A program made the position numbers and the translations under genes. DNA of 64,000 bases from Brevundimonas vitisensis (GTDB taxonomy: Bacteria > Pseudomonadota > Alphaproteobacteria > Caulobacterales > Caulobacteraceae): the NCBI RefSeq assembly GCF_016656965.1, contig NZ_CP067977.1, forward strand, positions 2,833,501 through 2,897,500. The letters run 5' to 3'. The notes beneath the pieces are model-generated. The model saw only the letters and a program-made list of their open reading frames with translations. It had not been told where the DNA came from and did not search any database. Below, one piece after another: positions 1-9,151 of this stretch; within the stretch, counting starts at the first letter, position 1; each line of letters opens with the position of its first letter.

Positions 1-446
1 AGGTCGACATCCAGGGCCCGACCATTGGTAAGGGCTTTGCTGGTGCCATGAAGCGCTGGAACTTCGGCGGTCTGCGGGCCACCCACGGTGTTTCGGTCTC
101 GCACCGTTCGCACGGCTCCACGGGTAACCGTCAGGATCCGGGCCGCACCTTCCCCGGCAAGAAGATGGCCGGTCACCTGGGTCAGGAAACTGTCACCACC
201 CAGAACCTGACCGTTTTCCGCGTCGACGCTGAGCGTGGCCTGATCCTGATCAAGGGTTCGGTCCCCGGCCACGACGGCACCTGGGTTAAGGTCCGTGACG
301 CCATCAAGAAGGCGCGTCCGGAAGAGGCTCCGTTCCCTGGCGGCCTGAAGTCGGCCAAGGCGACGACCGAAGACACGGCTCCGGCGGCGGAAACGCCTGC
401 CGAGGAGACCGCGGCGGTCGAAACCACCGAAGGCGGTGAAGCGTAA
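1..446 (+). CDS. rplC: 50S ribosomal protein L3, 3' part
   Basis: This is the C-terminal part of large-subunit protein L3, which binds 23S rRNA close to the peptidyl transferase centre and starts 50S assembly. The frame is open from base 3, so the first ATG at 48 is internal and the true start lies left of the window. The blocks [30 protein letters not shown] and GKKMAGHLG are typical of L3. After the normal end of the fold there is a tail of roughly 30 residues rich in Ala, Glu and Thr that E. coli L3 lacks. The stop codon shares one base with the rplD start (TAATG), which implies translational coupling. Confidence 0.97.
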   Translation, partial: VDIQGPTIGKGFAGAMKRWNFGGLRATHGVSVSHRSHGSTGNRQDPGRTFPGKKMAGHLGQETVTTQNLTVFRVDAERGLILIKGSVPGHDGTWVKVRDAIKKARPEEAPFPGGLKSAKATTEDTAPAAETPAEETAAVETTEGGEA

Positions 447-1114
447 TGAAACTCTCGGTCATCAATCTCGACGGCAAGGCCGCCGGTGACGTCGAGCTGT
501 CGGATGTCGTTTTCGGCATCACCGACATCCGCGGCGACATCCTGGCCCGTTACGTCAACTGGCAGCTGGCCAAGCGCCGTGCCGGCACTCACAAGGTTCA
601 GACCCGGAACGAGAACTCTCGCACCGGCAAGAAGATGTACAAGCAGAAGGGCACCGGCGGCGCTCGTCACGGCTCGCGTCGTGCGCCCCAGTTCGTCGGT
701 GGCTCGCGTGCCTTTGGCCCCGTCGTTCGCGACCACGGCTTCTCGCTGCCCAAGAAGGTCCGCGCCCTGGCCCTGCGCCACGCGCTGTCCTCCAAGGCCA
801 AGTCAGGCGACCTGGTTGTCGTCGACAGCCTGACCCTGAAGGACGCCAAGACCGCCGGTCTGCGCGAAACCTTCGGCAAGCTGGGCTGGACGAAGACGCT
901 GATCATCGCCGGACCGGAAGTCGACACGAACTTCGGTCTCGCCGCCCGCAACATCCCGCTGGTGGACGTGCTGCCGAACGCCGGCCTGAACGTCTATGAC
1001 ATCCTGCGCGCGCAGAAGCTGGTGCTGACCAAGGCCGCCGTGGACGCCATCGAGGCGAACTACGCGGACCACAAGCCCTCGCGTCGCGAGCAAGCTGCGA
1101 AGGAGGCCGCATAA
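446..1114 (+). CDS. rplD: 50S ribosomal protein L4
   Basis: L4 is a primary 23S rRNA binder whose long loop lines the peptide exit tunnel. The 222-residue product carries the conserved basic loop around residues 50-85 ([18 protein letters not shown], then [10 protein letters not shown]) and the usual alpha/beta C-terminal domain ending in a basic helix. Length is slightly above E. coli L4 (201). The ATG overlaps the rplC stop by one base and its own stop overlaps the rplW start by one base, so it is embedded in the S10 operon. In E. coli L4 is the operon's autoregulator; nothing in this window shows whether that applies here. Confidence 0.98.
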   Translation: MKLSVINLDGKAAGDVELSDVVFGITDIRGDILARYVNWQLAKRRAGTHKVQTRNENSRTGKKMYKQKGTGGARHGSRRAPQFVGGSRAFGPVVRDHGFSLPKKVRALALRHALSSKAKSGDLVVVDSLTLKDAKTAGLRETFGKLGWTKTLIIAGPEVDTNFGLAARNIPLVDVLPNAGLNVYDILRAQKLVLTKAAVDAIEANYADHKPSRREQAAKEAA

Positions 1115-1431
1115 TGGCCGGCGCAACCAAGACGGTGGCGGCTTCGATCCGTCACTACGACACCATCCTGGCTCCGGTGATCACCGAAAAGGCCACGATC
1201 CTGTCGGAGCAGAACAAGGTCGTCTTCCGCGTTGCGGACAAGGCCACCAAGGATGAGATCGCTGCGGCGGTCGAGGCCCTGTTCAAAGTCAACGTCCTGA
1301 AGGTCAACACCCTGGTTCAAAAGGGCAAGACCAAGCGGTTCCGTGGCATCATGGGACGCCGGGTCGACATCAAAAAAGCGATCGTGACGCTGGCCGACGG
1401 CCAGTCGATCGACGTCACCACGGGGCTCTGA
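1114..1431 (+). CDS. rplW: 50S ribosomal protein L23
   Basis: L23 (105 residues) sits at the exit of the nascent-chain tunnel, where trigger factor and the signal recognition particle dock. The N-terminal [15 protein letters not shown] motif, the central [10 protein letters not shown] strand and the basic loop [13 protein letters not shown] are those of the bacterial family, and length is normal. It starts at the ATG that overlaps the rplD stop (TAATG) and is followed four bases later by rplB. Confidence 0.98.
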   Translation: MAGATKTVAASIRHYDTILAPVITEKATILSEQNKVVFRVADKATKDEIAAAVEALFKVNVLKVNTLVQKGKTKRFRGIMGRRVDIKKAIVTLADGQSIDVTTGL

Positions 1432-1435
1432 TCAG

Positions 1436-2272
1436 ATGGCTCTGAAGACATTCAATCCGACGTCGCCCGGCCGCCGCGCCCTGGTGCTGGTCGACCGTTC
1501 CGAGCTCCACAAGGGCCGCCCGGAGAAGTCGCTGGTCGAGGGCCTGACCAAGTCCGGCGGACGTGGCCAGGGTGGCCGTATTGCCGTCCGTTTCCGCGGC
1601 GGTGGTGCCAAGCGCCTGTATCGCAAGATCGACTTCAAGCGTCGCAAGTTCGACGTGGTCGGCACGGTCGAGCGTCTGGAATACGATCCCAACCGCACGG
1701 CCTTCATCGCCCTGGTCAACTATGCCGACGGCGAGAAGACCTACATCATCGCGCCGCAGCGTCTTAAGGCTGGCGACACGATCATCGCGGGCGAAAAGGT
1801 CGACGTGAAGCCGGGCAACTGCATGCCCCTGCGTTCGATCCCGGTCGGCACCATCATCCACAATGTGGAGATGAAGCCTGGCAAGGGTGCTCAGCTGGCC
1901 CGCTCGGCCGGTGCCTATGCCCAGCTGGTCGGTCGCGATCAGGGCTATGCCCAGATCCGCCTCGGCTCTGGTGAGCTGCGCATGGTTCTGGACGCGTGCC
2001 TGGCCACGGTCGGTGCGGTCTCGAACCAGGACCACATGAACCAGAACCTGGGCAAGGCCGGCCGCAAGCGTCACATGGGCTTCCGTCCGCACGTGCGCGG
2101 TGTCGCCATGAACCCGATCGACCACCCGCACGGTGGTGGTGAAGGCCGGACCTCGGGTGGTCGTACCCCGGTCACGCCGTGGGGCAAGGACACCAAGGGT
2201 ACTCGCACCCGCAAGAACAAGGCGACGGACAAGTTCATCATCCGTACTCGCCACGTTAAGAAGGCTCGCTAA
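1436..2272 (+). CDS. rplB: 50S ribosomal protein L2
   Basis: L2 (278 residues) is needed for subunit association and peptidyl transferase activity and is among the most conserved ribosomal proteins. The N-terminal [14 protein letters not shown], the OB-fold and SH3-like core and the C-terminal [17 protein letters not shown] loop, which carries the conserved functional histidine, are all present. Length matches the family (about 273-280). It lies four bases after rplW and three before rpsS in the S10 operon. Confidence 0.98.
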   Translation: MALKTFNPTSPGRRALVLVDRSELHKGRPEKSLVEGLTKSGGRGQGGRIAVRFRGGGAKRLYRKIDFKRRKFDVVGTVERLEYDPNRTAFIALVNYADGEKTYIIAPQRLKAGDTIIAGEKVDVKPGNCMPLRSIPVGTIIHNVEMKPGKGAQLARSAGAYAQLVGRDQGYAQIRLGSGELRMVLDACLATVGAVSNQDHMNQNLGKAGRKRHMGFRPHVRGVAMNPIDHPHGGGEGRTSGGRTPVTPWGKDTKGTRTRKNKATDKFIIRTRHVKKAR

Positions 2273-2275
2273 GAC

Positions 2276-2554
2276 ATGGCTCGCTCCTCCTGGAAAGGCC
2301 CGTTTGTCGACGGGTATCTGCTCAAGAAGGCCGACGCCGTTCAGTCGTCGGGCCGCAAGGACGTGATCAAGACCTGGTCGCGCCGCTCAACCATCCTGCC
2401 GCAGTTCGTCGGTCTGACGTTCGGTGTGCACAACGGCCTGAAGCACGTGCCGGTCTCCGTCTCGGAAGAGATGGTCGGCATGAAGTTTGGCGAGTTCGCG
2501 CCGACCCGGAACTTCCCGGGTCACGCCGCGGACAAGAAGGCCAAAAGGAAGTAA
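2276..2554 (+). CDS. rpsS: 30S ribosomal protein S19
   Basis: S19 (92 residues) forms a complex with S13 in the head of the small subunit and contacts the A-site tRNA region. The N-terminus [16 protein letters not shown], the central [14 protein letters not shown] and the C-terminal [17 protein letters not shown] are textbook S19 motifs. It has normal length and lies three bases downstream of rplB and three upstream of rplV. Confidence 0.98.
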   Translation: MARSSWKGPFVDGYLLKKADAVQSSGRKDVIKTWSRRSTILPQFVGLTFGVHNGLKHVPVSVSEEMVGMKFGEFAPTRNFPGHAADKKAKRK

Positions 2555-2557
2555 CCG

Positions 2558-2938
2558 ATGGCCCAGACAAAAAACCCGCGTCGGGTCGCCCCGACCGAAG
2601 CCCGCGCCAAGCTGGTCAACGTCCGCATCAGCCCTCAGAAGCTGAATCTGGTCGCCCAGTCGATCCGCGGCCTGCCGGTGCAGAAGGCGCTGAACGAGCT
2701 GGAATTCAGCCGTAAGCGCATCGCCACCGACGTTCGCAAGGTCCTGTATTCGGCTGTCTCCAATGCCGAGAACAACCACAACTTCGACATCGACAATCTG
2801 GTCGTTGCCGAAGCCTTCGTGGGCAAGAACCTGGTGATGAAGCGTTTCGCGAGCCGTGCTCGTGGCCGTTCGTCGCGCATCCTGAAACCTTTCGCTGAGA
2901 TCACCATCGTGGTCCGTGAAGCCGGCGAGGCCGCCTGA
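2558..2938 (+). CDS. rplV: 50S ribosomal protein L22
   Basis: L22 (126 residues) has a globular rRNA-binding part and a beta-hairpin that reaches into the exit tunnel; changes in that hairpin give macrolide resistance in other bacteria. [20 protein letters not shown] and the hairpin region [15 protein letters not shown] are recognisable. Its TGA stop overlaps the ATG of rpsC (TGATG). Confidence 0.98.
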   Translation: MAQTKNPRRVAPTEARAKLVNVRISPQKLNLVAQSIRGLPVQKALNELEFSRKRIATDVRKVLYSAVSNAENNHNFDIDNLVVAEAFVGKNLVMKRFASRARGRSSRILKPFAEITIVVREAGEAA

Positions 2939-3693
2939 TGGGTCAGAAAGTCAATCCGATCGGTCTGCGCCTCGGCGTCAACCGCACCTGGGACAGCCGC
3001 TGGTTCGCCGGTGGGGCCGATTACGCCCGCCTGCTGCACCAGGACCTGAAGCTGCGCGAGTATCTGCGTGAGCGCCTGTCGGGTGCTGGCGTGTCGCGCA
3101 TCATCATCGAGCGTCCGCACAAGAAGTGCCGCGTGACGATCTATGCCGCCCGTCCGGGCGTCGTGATCGGCAAGAAGGGCGCGGACATCGACAAGCTGCG
3201 CAAGGACATCTCGGCCATGACCGAAGGCGAGGTTCACCTGAACCTGGTCGAGGTCCGCAAGCCCGAGACCGACGCTCAGCTGATCGCCGAGAACATTGCC
3301 CAGCAGCTGGAGCGCCGTGTGGCCTTCCGCCGGGCGATGAAGCGCTCGATGCAGTCGGCCATGCGTCTGGGTGCCAAGGGTGTCCGGATCAATGTGTCGG
3401 GTCGTTTGGGCGGTGCCGAAATCGCGCGCATGGAGTGGTATCGCGAAGGTCGCGTGCCGCTGCACACCCTGCGCGCCGACATCGACTATGGCTTCTATGA
3501 AGCCAAGACGACCTACGGAATCATCGGCGTGAAGGTCTGGGTCTTCAAGGGTGAAGTGCTGGAGCACGACCCGATGGCCCAGGACAAGCGTTGGGCCCAG
3601 GAAGCGTCCGGTCCTTCGTCGAGCGAAGGCCGCGAGCGTGGTGGCCCCCGCGGCGACCGCGGTCCGCGTCGTGATCGGGGACGTGAGAGCTAA
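2938..3693 (+). CDS. rpsC: 30S ribosomal protein S3
   Basis: S3 (251 residues) lies at the mRNA entry channel. The start [13 protein letters not shown], a type II KH domain with [14 protein letters not shown] at about residues 75-90, and the C-terminal domain ([15 protein letters not shown]) are all present. The last 30 residues form an Arg/Gly/Glu-rich low-complexity tail, longer than in E. coli S3 (233). The start overlaps the rplV stop by one base; rplP follows after two bases. Confidence 0.98.
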   Translation: MGQKVNPIGLRLGVNRTWDSRWFAGGADYARLLHQDLKLREYLRERLSGAGVSRIIIERPHKKCRVTIYAARPGVVIGKKGADIDKLRKDISAMTEGEVHLNLVEVRKPETDAQLIAENIAQQLERRVAFRRAMKRSMQSAMRLGAKGVRINVSGRLGGAEIARMEWYREGRVPLHTLRADIDYGFYEAKTTYGIIGVKVWVFKGEVLEHDPMAQDKRWAQEASGPSSSEGRERGGPRGDRGPRRDRGRES

Positions 3694-3695
3694 TC

Positions 3696-4136
3696 ATGCT
3701 GCAGCCGAAGAAAACCAAGTACCGGAAGGCCTTCAAGGGCCGTATCCACGGTGCCGCCAAGGGTGGCTTCTCGCTTAACTTCGGGTCCTATGGCCTGAAG
3801 ACGCTGGAGCCGGAACGCATCACCGCGCGTCAGATCGAGGCGGCCCGCCGCGCGATCACCCGCCAGATGAAGCGTCAGGGCCGCGTCTGGATCCGCGTCT
3901 TCCCGGACGTGCCCGTCTCGGGCAAGCCTGCCGAAGTCCGTATGGGTAAGGGCAAGGGCGCGGTGGATCACTGGGCGGCGCGCTGCCACCCGGGCCGTAT
4001 CCTGTTCGAAATCGACGGCGTCGCCGATGACATCGCCCGCGAGGCGCTGCGTCTGGGGGCCGCCAAGCTGCCGGTCCGCACCAAGGTGGTCACTCGCCTG
4101 GACGCCGGTATCGCTCACGTGGAGCAAGCTGCCTGA
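3696..4136 (+). CDS. rplP: 50S ribosomal protein L16
   Basis: L16 (146 residues) organises the A-site tRNA elbow region of the large subunit and is required late in 50S assembly. [19 protein letters not shown] at the N-terminus and the central [20 protein letters not shown] region are diagnostic. It lies in the S10 operon, two bases after rpsC, and its stop overlaps the rpmC ATG by one base (TGATG). Confidence 0.98.
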   Translation: MLQPKKTKYRKAFKGRIHGAAKGGFSLNFGSYGLKTLEPERITARQIEAARRAITRQMKRQGRVWIRVFPDVPVSGKPAEVRMGKGKGAVDHWAARCHPGRILFEIDGVADDIAREALRLGAAKLPVRTKVVTRLDAGIAHVEQAA

Positions 4137-4333
4137 TGACCAAGATCGCCGATCTTCGCTCGCAGACGCCGGACCAGCTGGGTGAACAGCTGCTCTCGCT
4201 GAAGAAAGAGCAATTCAACCTGCGCTTCCAGGCCGCCACCGGCCAGATGGAAAAGACCCACCGGGTCTCGGAAGTGCGCAAGGACATCGCCCGCATCTCC
4301 ACGCTGCTGCGTGAGAAGCGCAGCGCCGGTTAA
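4136..4333 (+). CDS. rpmC: 50S ribosomal protein L29
   Basis: L29 (65 residues) is a small two-helix protein near the exit tunnel that helps form the SRP and trigger-factor binding site with L23. The pattern [26 protein letters not shown] and [14 protein letters not shown] matches the family. Its start overlaps the rplP stop and rpsQ follows after ten bases. Confidence 0.97.
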   Translation: MTKIADLRSQTPDQLGEQLLSLKKEQFNLRFQAATGQMEKTHRVSEVRKDIARISTLLREKRSAG

Positions 4334-4343
4334 GGGAACGAAG

Positions 4344-4595
4344 ATGCCGAAACGAATTCTCGAAGGCGTGGTCGTCTCCGACAAGGGCGACAAGACGGTC
4401 GTGGTCAAGGTCGAGCGGACCCTGCTGCACCCGGTCCTGAAGAAGACCTTCCGCCTGTCCAAGAAGTACCACGCTCACGATGAGGCCAATGCCTTCAAGG
4501 TGGGCGACGTCGCCCGCATCGTGGAATGTGCCCCGAAGTCCAAGCTGAAGACCTGGGAGGTCCTGTCCAAGGACGTCCCGGCCTCGGCCTCGTAA
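4344..4595 (+). CDS. rpsQ: 30S ribosomal protein S17
   Basis: S17 (83 residues) is an OB-fold primary 16S rRNA binder. I start it at the ATG at 4344 ([18 protein letters not shown]) because this is the canonical S17 N-terminus and AGGGAACG precedes it; an upstream in-frame ATG at 4311 lies inside rpmC and would add 11 unrelated residues. [18 protein letters not shown] and the KKYHAHDE motif are conserved. Confidence 0.97.
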   Translation: MPKRILEGVVVSDKGDKTVVVKVERTLLHPVLKKTFRLSKKYHAHDEANAFKVGDVARIVECAPKSKLKTWEVLSKDVPASAS

Positions 4596-4614
4596 TCAAG
4601 AAGGATCGGATCCC

Positions 4615-4983
4615 ATGATCCAGATGCAAACTAACCTGGAGGTGGCCGACAATTCGGGCGCTCGCCGGGTCATGTGCATCAAGGTGTTGGGCGGCTCTAA
4701 GCGCCGCTACGCCTCGGTGGGCGACACGATCGTCGCGTCGGTTAAAGAAGCCATCCCGCGTGGTCGCGTGAAGAAGGGCGATGTCGTTCGCGCCATCGTC
4801 GTGCGTACCGCGAAGGACATCCAGCGCAGGGACGGGTCGGTGATCCGTTTCGACAAGTCGGCTGCGGTGATCGTCAACAAGCAGAACGAGCCGGTCGGCA
4901 CGCGGATTTTTGGCCCGGTTCCTCGCGAACTGCGCGCCAAGAACCACATGAAGATCATCTCTCTGGCTCCGGAGGTCCTGTAA
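4615..4983 (+). CDS. rplN: 50S ribosomal protein L14
   Basis: L14 (122 residues) is a five-stranded barrel at the subunit interface, partner of L19 and binding site of the silencing factor Rsf[21 protein letters not shown] at the N-terminus and the C-terminal [23 protein letters not shown] are textbook. In E. coli this gene begins the spc operon; here it follows rpsQ by only 19 bases, with AAGAAGGATCGGA as ribosome binding region and no visible promoter or terminator, so S10 and spc genes are probably co-transcribed. Confidence 0.98.
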   Translation: MIQMQTNLEVADNSGARRVMCIKVLGGSKRRYASVGDTIVASVKEAIPRGRVKKGDVVRAIVVRTAKDIQRRDGSVIRFDKSAAVIVNKQNEPVGTRIFGPVPRELRAKNHMKIISLAPEVL

Positions 4984-4985
4984 TC

Positions 4986-5294
4986 ATGGCCGCCAAGATC
5001 AAAACCGGCGACAACGTCGTGGTCCTGACCGGCAAGGACAAGGGCCGCACCGGCAAGGTGACCAAGGTCCTGCCGGCGACCAATCGCGTCATGGTGGAGG
5101 GCATCAATATGGTTCAGCGCCATACCCGCCCCACCCAGGCCGACCCTCAGGGCGGTATCAAGAACAAGGAAGCGTCGCTTCACCTGTCGAACGTCGCCAT
5201 CGCCGACGCCAACGGCAAGCCGGCCCGTGTCGGCTTCCGTGAGGAAGACGGCAAGAAGGTGCGCTTCGCCAAGACGACGGGAGACGTCATCTGA
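4986..5294 (+). CDS. rplX: 50S ribosomal protein L24
   Basis: L24 (102 residues) is an assembly initiator for the large subunit. The N-terminal KOW motif ([20 protein letters not shown]) and the [16 protein letters not shown] segment identify it. The stop overlaps the rplE start by one base (TGATG), as in many spc operons. Confidence 0.98.
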   Translation: MAAKIKTGDNVVVLTGKDKGRTGKVTKVLPATNRVMVEGINMVQRHTRPTQADPQGGIKNKEASLHLSNVAIADANGKPARVGFREEDGKKVRFAKTTGDVI

Positions 5295-5854
5295 TGGCTG
5301 ACACCAAATACACTCCGCGTCTGAAGGACGAGTATCAGGCCCGCATCCGCGCCGTTCTGATCGAGAAGTTCGGCTATACCAACCCGATGCAAGTGCCCAA
5401 GCTGGACAAGATCGTCCTGAACATGGGCATCGGCGAAGCGGTGGCCGACTCCAAGAAGGCCAATGCGGCTCTCAAGGACCTGACGGCGATTGCCGGCCAG
5501 AAGGCCGTGCCGACCCGGGCCCGTAACTCGATCGCCGGCTTCAAGCTGCGTGAAGGCATGATCATCGGCGGCAAGGTTACGCTGCGGGGCGATCGGATGT
5601 ACGAGTTCCTGGACCGTTTCATCACCATCGCCCTTCCGCGGGTGAAGGACTTCCGGGGCCTGAAAGGCACCTCGTTCGATGGTCGCGGCAACTATGCGAC
5701 GGGTCTGAAGGAGCACATCGTGTTCCCGGAGATCAACTACGACGAGATCGATCAGATGTGGGGCATGGACATCATCGTCTGCACCACGGCCAAGACCGAT
5801 GACGAGGCGCGCGCGCTTCTCACCGAGTTCAAATTCCCGTTCGTGAAGAACTGA
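5294..5854 (+). CDS. rplE: 50S ribosomal protein L5
   Basis: L5 (186 residues) binds 5S rRNA in the central protuberance with L18 and contacts P-site tRNA. The motif [16 protein letters not shown] near residue 38, [16 protein letters not shown] and the C-terminal [20 protein letters not shown] are those of bacterial L5. Length is normal for alphaproteobacteria. Confidence 0.98.
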   Translation: MADTKYTPRLKDEYQARIRAVLIEKFGYTNPMQVPKLDKIVLNMGIGEAVADSKKANAALKDLTAIAGQKAVPTRARNSIAGFKLREGMIIGGKVTLRGDRMYEFLDRFITIALPRVKDFRGLKGTSFDGRGNYATGLKEHIVFPEINYDEIDQMWGMDIIVCTTAKTDDEARALLTEFKFPFVKN

Positions 5855-5873
5855 GCGGGAAGGGAAAAGCAAA

Positions 5874-6179
5874 ATGGCTAAGAAAAGCGCCGTAAACCGC
5901 AATGAGAAGGTGAAAGCCCTCGTCGCGAAGTACGCCGACAAGCGGGCCGCCCTGAAGGCGATCGCCACCAATGAGGCCCTGCCGCTGGAGGAGCGCTTCG
6001 AAGCGCGCCTGAAGCTGGCTGAGCTGCCGCGCAACTCGGCTGCGGTCCGTATCCGCAACCGTTGCGAGGTGACGGGTCGTCCGCGCGGTTATTATCGCAA
6101 GCTCAAGATGAGCCGGATCGCGCTGCGCGAGCTGGGCAACCTGGGGCAGATCCCCGGCCTGACGAAGTCGAGCTGGTAA
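5874..6179 (+). CDS. rpsN: 30S ribosomal protein S14, zinc-free type
   Basis: S14 (101 residues) is a late-assembling protein of the small-subunit head next to S3 and S10. It is the long, zinc-independent form: the segment [17 protein letters not shown] has lost the CxxC pairs of the short zinc form. It follows rplE by 19 bases with GGGAAGGGAAAAG as ribosome binding region. Confidence 0.98.
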   Translation: MAKKSAVNRNEKVKALVAKYADKRAALKAIATNEALPLEERFEARLKLAELPRNSAAVRIRNRCEVTGRPRGYYRKLKMSRIALRELGNLGQIPGLTKSSW

Positions 6180-6194
6180 GGGGAGCATAAAGTC

Positions 6195-6593
6195 ATGATG
6201 ATCAACGACCCCCTGAGCGACATGATCGCTCGCATCAAGAACGCGGCGACCCGCAAGCGTTCCAAGGTGCTGACCCCGGCCTCGCGTCTGCGCCAGCGCG
6301 TCCTCGACGTGCTGCAGGACGAAGGCTACATCCGCGGCTATTCGCTGGTTCAGAGCCCCGGCGAGTTTCCGCAGTTCGAGATCGAGCTGAAGTACTTCGA
6401 CGGTCAGCCGGTCATTGCCGAGATCGCTCGCGTGTCCAAGCCGGGCCGCCGCGTCTATTCGGCCATCACCGACCTGAAGCCGATCAAGAACGGCCTGGGC
6501 ATCTCGATCCTCTCGACGTCCAAGGGCGTGATGTCCGACGCCGCCGCCCGTGACGCCAATGTTGGCGGCGAAGTCCTCTGCAGGGTCTATTAA
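6195..6593 (+). CDS. rpsH: 30S ribosomal protein S8
   Basis: S8 (132 residues) binds the central domain of 16S rRNA; in E. coli it represses the spc operon. N-terminal [13 protein letters not shown] and C-terminal [34 protein letters not shown] are family hallmarks. Two adjacent ATG codons (6195 and 6198) are possible starts. The preceding AAGGGGAGCATAAA supplies the ribosome binding site. Confidence 0.97.
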   Translation: MMINDPLSDMIARIKNAATRKRSKVLTPASRLRQRVLDVLQDEGYIRGYSLVQSPGEFPQFEIELKYFDGQPVIAEIARVSKPGRRVYSAITDLKPIKNGLGISILSTSKGVMSDAAARDANVGGEVLCRVY

Positions 6594-6594
6594 G

Positions 6595-7128
6595 ATGTCC
6601 CGTATCGGAAAACGCACCATCACCGTGCCGAAGGGCGTGACCATCGCGCTCGACGGTCAGACGGTGACCGTGAAGGGTCCCAAGGGCGAGCTGTCCTGGA
6701 CCGTCGCGGAAGAAATCGCCCTGAGCCAGGACGGCAACGACCTGACTCTGAGCCCCGTGAACGACACCCAGCGCGCTCGTGCGATGTGGGGCCTGTCGCG
6801 CACCCTGGTCGACAACATGATCACCGGTGTCTCGACGGGTTTCGAGAAGTCGCTCGACCTGGTCGGCGTCGGTTATCGCGCCGCTTTGAAGGGCCCGAAC
6901 CTGTCGCTGCAGCTGGGCTTCTCGCACGAGGTGGATATCGTTCCGCCGGCTGGCGTGACCTTCGTCGTGCCCAAGCAGACCGAAATCAAGATCCAGGGCG
7001 CTGACAAGCAGGCCGTGGGTCAGATCGCCGCCGTCATCCGCAAGCTGCGTCCGCCGGAACCCTATAAGGGCAAGGGCGTGCGCTACACGGGCGAAAAGGT
7101 CCGGCGCAAGGAAGGCAAGAAGAAGTAA
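6595..7128 (+). CDS. rplF: 50S ribosomal protein L6
   Basis: L6 (177 residues) consists of two similar RNA-binding domains and sits near the sarcin-ricin loop and factor-binding site. The start at 6595 ([15 protein letters not shown]) is chosen because it is the universal L6 N-terminus; a longer in-frame start at 6550 would lie within rps[24 protein letters not shown] and the C-terminal [17 protein letters not shown] motif are clear. One base separates it from the rpsH stop. Confidence 0.98.
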   Translation: MSRIGKRTITVPKGVTIALDGQTVTVKGPKGELSWTVAEEIALSQDGNDLTLSPVNDTQRARAMWGLSRTLVDNMITGVSTGFEKSLDLVGVGYRAALKGPNLSLQLGFSHEVDIVPPAGVTFVVPKQTEIKIQGADKQAVGQIAAVIRKLRPPEPYKGKGVRYTGEKVRRKEGKKK

Positions 7129-7131
7129 GTC

Positions 7132-7494
7132 ATGGCCATTTCCCTCAAACAGGCGGCCAAGCGCCGCTCGGAGCGTACCCGCCGCCGCCTGAAGGCTGTG
7201 GCCAACGGACGCCTGCGCCTGTCGGTCTATCGCTCGGACAAGAACATCTCGGCTCAGATCATCGACGACGAAAAGGGCATTACCGTTGCCTCGGCCTCGT
7301 CGCTGGAAGGCGCCAAGGGCTCCAAGTCCAAGGGTTCCGACACCGAAGCGGCCACTCGCATCGGCAAGCTGATCGCCGAACGCGCGCTGGATAAGGGCGT
7401 CAAGGACGTCGTCTTCGATCGCGGCGGCTACATCTATCATGGCCGCGTCAAGGCGCTGGCGGAGGCCGCGCGTGAAGCCGGCCTGAACTTCTAA
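7132..7494 (+). CDS. rplR: 50S ribosomal protein L18
   Basis: L18 (120 residues) binds 5S rRNA with L5 in the central protuberance. [20 protein letters not shown] and the C-terminal [24 protein letters not shown] are diagnostic. It begins three bases after rplF and is followed by rpsE after a short spacer carrying AAGGGACGAGAAG. Confidence 0.98.
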   Translation: MAISLKQAAKRRSERTRRRLKAVANGRLRLSVYRSDKNISAQIIDDEKGITVASASSLEGAKGSKSKGSDTEAATRIGKLIAERALDKGVKDVVFDRGGYIYHGRVKALAEAAREAGLNF

Positions 7495-7506
7495 GGGACG
7501 AGAAGC

Positions 7507-8115
7507 ATGGCTCGTGAACCCCAACGTAGCGGCGGCGGCAACGACCGTAACCGGCGCGACAACCGCAACGGCCCGGCCGTCGACGGCCCGGAATCGGACA
7601 TCGTCGAAAAGCTGGTGCACATCAACCGCGTCGCCGCCACTGTGAAGGGCGGCCGTCGTTTCTCGTTCGCTGCCCTGATGGTCGTCGGTGACGGCAAGGG
7701 TCGTGTCGGCTTCGGTCACGGCAAGGCCCGTGAAGTCCCGGAAGCCATCCGCAAGGCGACCGAAGAAGCCAAGAAGACCATGATCCGCGTTCCGCTGCGC
7801 GAGAACCGCACCCTGCACCACGACGGCAACGGCCGTTGGGGCGCCGGCAAGATCATGATGCGCGCTGCCCCTCCCGGGACCGGCGTCATCGCGGGCGGCC
7901 CGATGCGTGCCGTTCTGGAAACCTTGGGTGTCCACGACGTGGTGGCCAAGTCCACCGGTTCGTCCAACCCGTACAACATGATCCGCGCCACCTTCGAAGC
8001 GCTGAAGGTTCAGTCCTCGCCGCGTCAGGTCGCGTCCAAGCGCGGCAAGAAGGTCTCGGATCTGATGGGTCGTCGCAACGACGGCGCATCGTCACCCGAA
8101 GCCATGGAGGGCTGA
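7507..8115 (+). CDS. rpsE: 30S ribosomal protein S5
   Basis: S5 (202 residues) lines the mRNA entry tunnel and influences decoding fidelity. A variable basic N-terminus of about 30 residues precedes the dsRNA-binding-like domain ([19 protein letters not shown], then [19 protein letters not shown]) and the C-terminal domain with [20 protein letters not shown]. Residues after about 175 form a short extension ([13 protein letters not shown]). It is in the spc operon, four bases before rpmD. Confidence 0.98.
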   Translation: MAREPQRSGGGNDRNRRDNRNGPAVDGPESDIVEKLVHINRVAATVKGGRRFSFAALMVVGDGKGRVGFGHGKAREVPEAIRKATEEAKKTMIRVPLRENRTLHHDGNGRWGAGKIMMRAAPPGTGVIAGGPMRAVLETLGVHDVVAKSTGSSNPYNMIRATFEALKVQSSPRQVASKRGKKVSDLMGRRNDGASSPEAMEG

Positions 8116-8118
8116 TAG

Positions 8119-8316
8119 ATGGCCAATACCGAATCCAAGGCCACCATCACGGTTCGTCAGACCGGTAGCCCGATCCGCCGCAAGTCGGACCAGCGCGCCA
8201 CCCTGTCGGGCCTGGGTCTGAACCGGATGGGCCGTGAGTCCACCCTGGAAGACACGCCGTCGGTTCGCGGGATGATCGCCAAGGTCGCCCACCTGACCGA
8301 AATCGTCGAAAAGTAA
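8119..8316 (+). CDS. rpmD: 50S ribosomal protein L30
   Basis: L30 (65 residues) is a small peripheral large-subunit protein. [20 protein letters not shown] and the [21 protein letters not shown] segment match the bacterial family, and length is normal. It is the last gene before an unusually long gap of 140 bases that contains two hairpins. Confidence 0.97.
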   Translation: MANTESKATITVRQTGSPIRRKSDQRATLSGLGLNRMGRESTLEDTPSVRGMIAKVAHLTEIVEK

Positions 8317-8322
8317 GCGTTT

Positions 8323-8349
8323 CGCCCTCTCCCAGCCTGGGGGAGGGCG
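8323..8349 (+). terminator. Hairpin downstream of rpmD (first of two)
   Basis: CGCCCTCTCCC (8323-8333) can pair with GGGGGAGGGCG (8339-8349) around a five-base loop, with one G:U pair. The 3' side continues TCTTGCATCTTG rather than a clean T-run, so it may be a weak terminator, an attenuator or an RNA-processing site inside the spc operon. Confidence 0.45.
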
Positions 8350-8370
8350 TCTTGCATCTTGCGATACTGA

Positions 8371-8404
8371 AGGGGGCCGCCTAGAAGCGGCCCCTCCTTA
8401 TTTC
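8371..8404 (+). terminator. Second hairpin between rpmD and rplO, terminator-like
   Basis: GGGGCCGC (8373-8380) and GCGGCCCC (8387-8394) form a perfect eight-pair stem with a six-base loop, followed by TCCTTATTT. This is the better terminator candidate of the two hairpins in the gap. If it works, expression of rplO-secY-adk would be lowered relative to the upstream genes or would need its own promoter; no convincing promoter is visible between 8405 and 8456. Confidence 0.5.
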
Positions 8405-8456
8405 AAAGCCGAGTCCGTCTTCATGGCGGGCGCGAGAACCCGAAAGGATCAGGCAC

Positions 8457-9047
8457 ATGAAACTGAATGAAATCCGCGACAACGAAGGCGCGCACAAGAA
8501 GCGCATGCGGGTCGGCCGCGGCCCGGGCTCGGGCAAGGGCAAGACCGCCGGTCGCGGCGTCAAGGGCCAGAAGTCCCGTTCGGGCGTCGCCATCGGCGGG
8601 TTCGAGGGCGGCCAGATGCCGCTGTACATGCGTATGCCCAAGCGCGGCTTCAACAATCCGAACGCGCTGAAGCTGGCCGAAGTCAACCTGTGGCGCCTGC
8701 AAGACGCCATCGATGCCGGCAAGATCGACATCAAGTCCGAGATCAAGGGCGATGCCCTGGTCGCCGCCGGCGTGATCCGCCGCGTCAAGGACGGCGTGCG
8801 TCTGCTGGGCACCGGCGAAATCAGCGCCAAGCTGAACCTGGTCGTCTGGTCCGCGACCGCAGGTGCGATCAAGGCGATCGAGGCTGCGGGCGGCACGGTC
8901 GTGCAGGAGCGGATCGCGGCCGAGGCCAAGGCCGCTGAACGCGTCGAAAAGCGCAATGCGGCCAAGGGCAAGGCTCCGGCTCCCAAGGCTCCGCGCGGCG
9001 ACGCGAACAAGATCTCGGCCCGCGCCGCGCGTACGGCCGCCAAATAA
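8457..9047 (+). CDS. rplO: 50S ribosomal protein L15 with long C-terminal tail
   Basis: L15 (196 residues) is an assembly protein of the 50S subunit. The N-terminal [20 protein letters not shown], the Gly-rich [12 protein letters not shown] and [18 protein letters not shown] are unmistakable. The fold ends near residue 150; about 45 further residues form an Ala/Lys/Arg-rich tail ([20 protein letters not shown]), so the product is longer than the 144-residue E. coli protein. AGGATCAGGCAC precedes the ATG. Confidence 0.97.
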   Translation: MKLNEIRDNEGAHKKRMRVGRGPGSGKGKTAGRGVKGQKSRSGVAIGGFEGGQMPLYMRMPKRGFNNPNALKLAEVNLWRLQDAIDAGKIDIKSEIKGDALVAAGVIRRVKDGVRLLGTGEISAKLNLVVWSATAGAIKAIEAAGGTVVQERIAAEAKAAERVEKRNAAKGKAPAPKAPRGDANKISARAARTAAK

Positions 9048-9054
9048 GCTGTGG

Positions 9055-9079
9055 GGTCGGTCTCGCTATGAGGCCGACC
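9055..9079 (+). terminator. Hairpin between rplO and secY
   Basis: GGTCGGTCTC (9055-9064) pairs with GAGGCCGACC (9070-9079) around a five-base loop, with one G:U pair. Only TT follows, so simple intrinsic termination is doubtful; an attenuator or mRNA-end-stabilising structure is equally possible. It fills much of the 104-base rplO-secY gap. Confidence 0.4.
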
Positions 9080-9151
9080 TTCGCCTATCTGGACGTTGGC
9101 CCCGGATTCACGTTCGATGCGCCGCGTTCTGACCAGTCGGGGTAACGACAC

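Noticed and set aside
9055..9079. Terminator ending spc transcription before secY
   Set aside because: The stem lacks a T-run and secY has no visible promoter of its own, so it is listed only as a hairpin.
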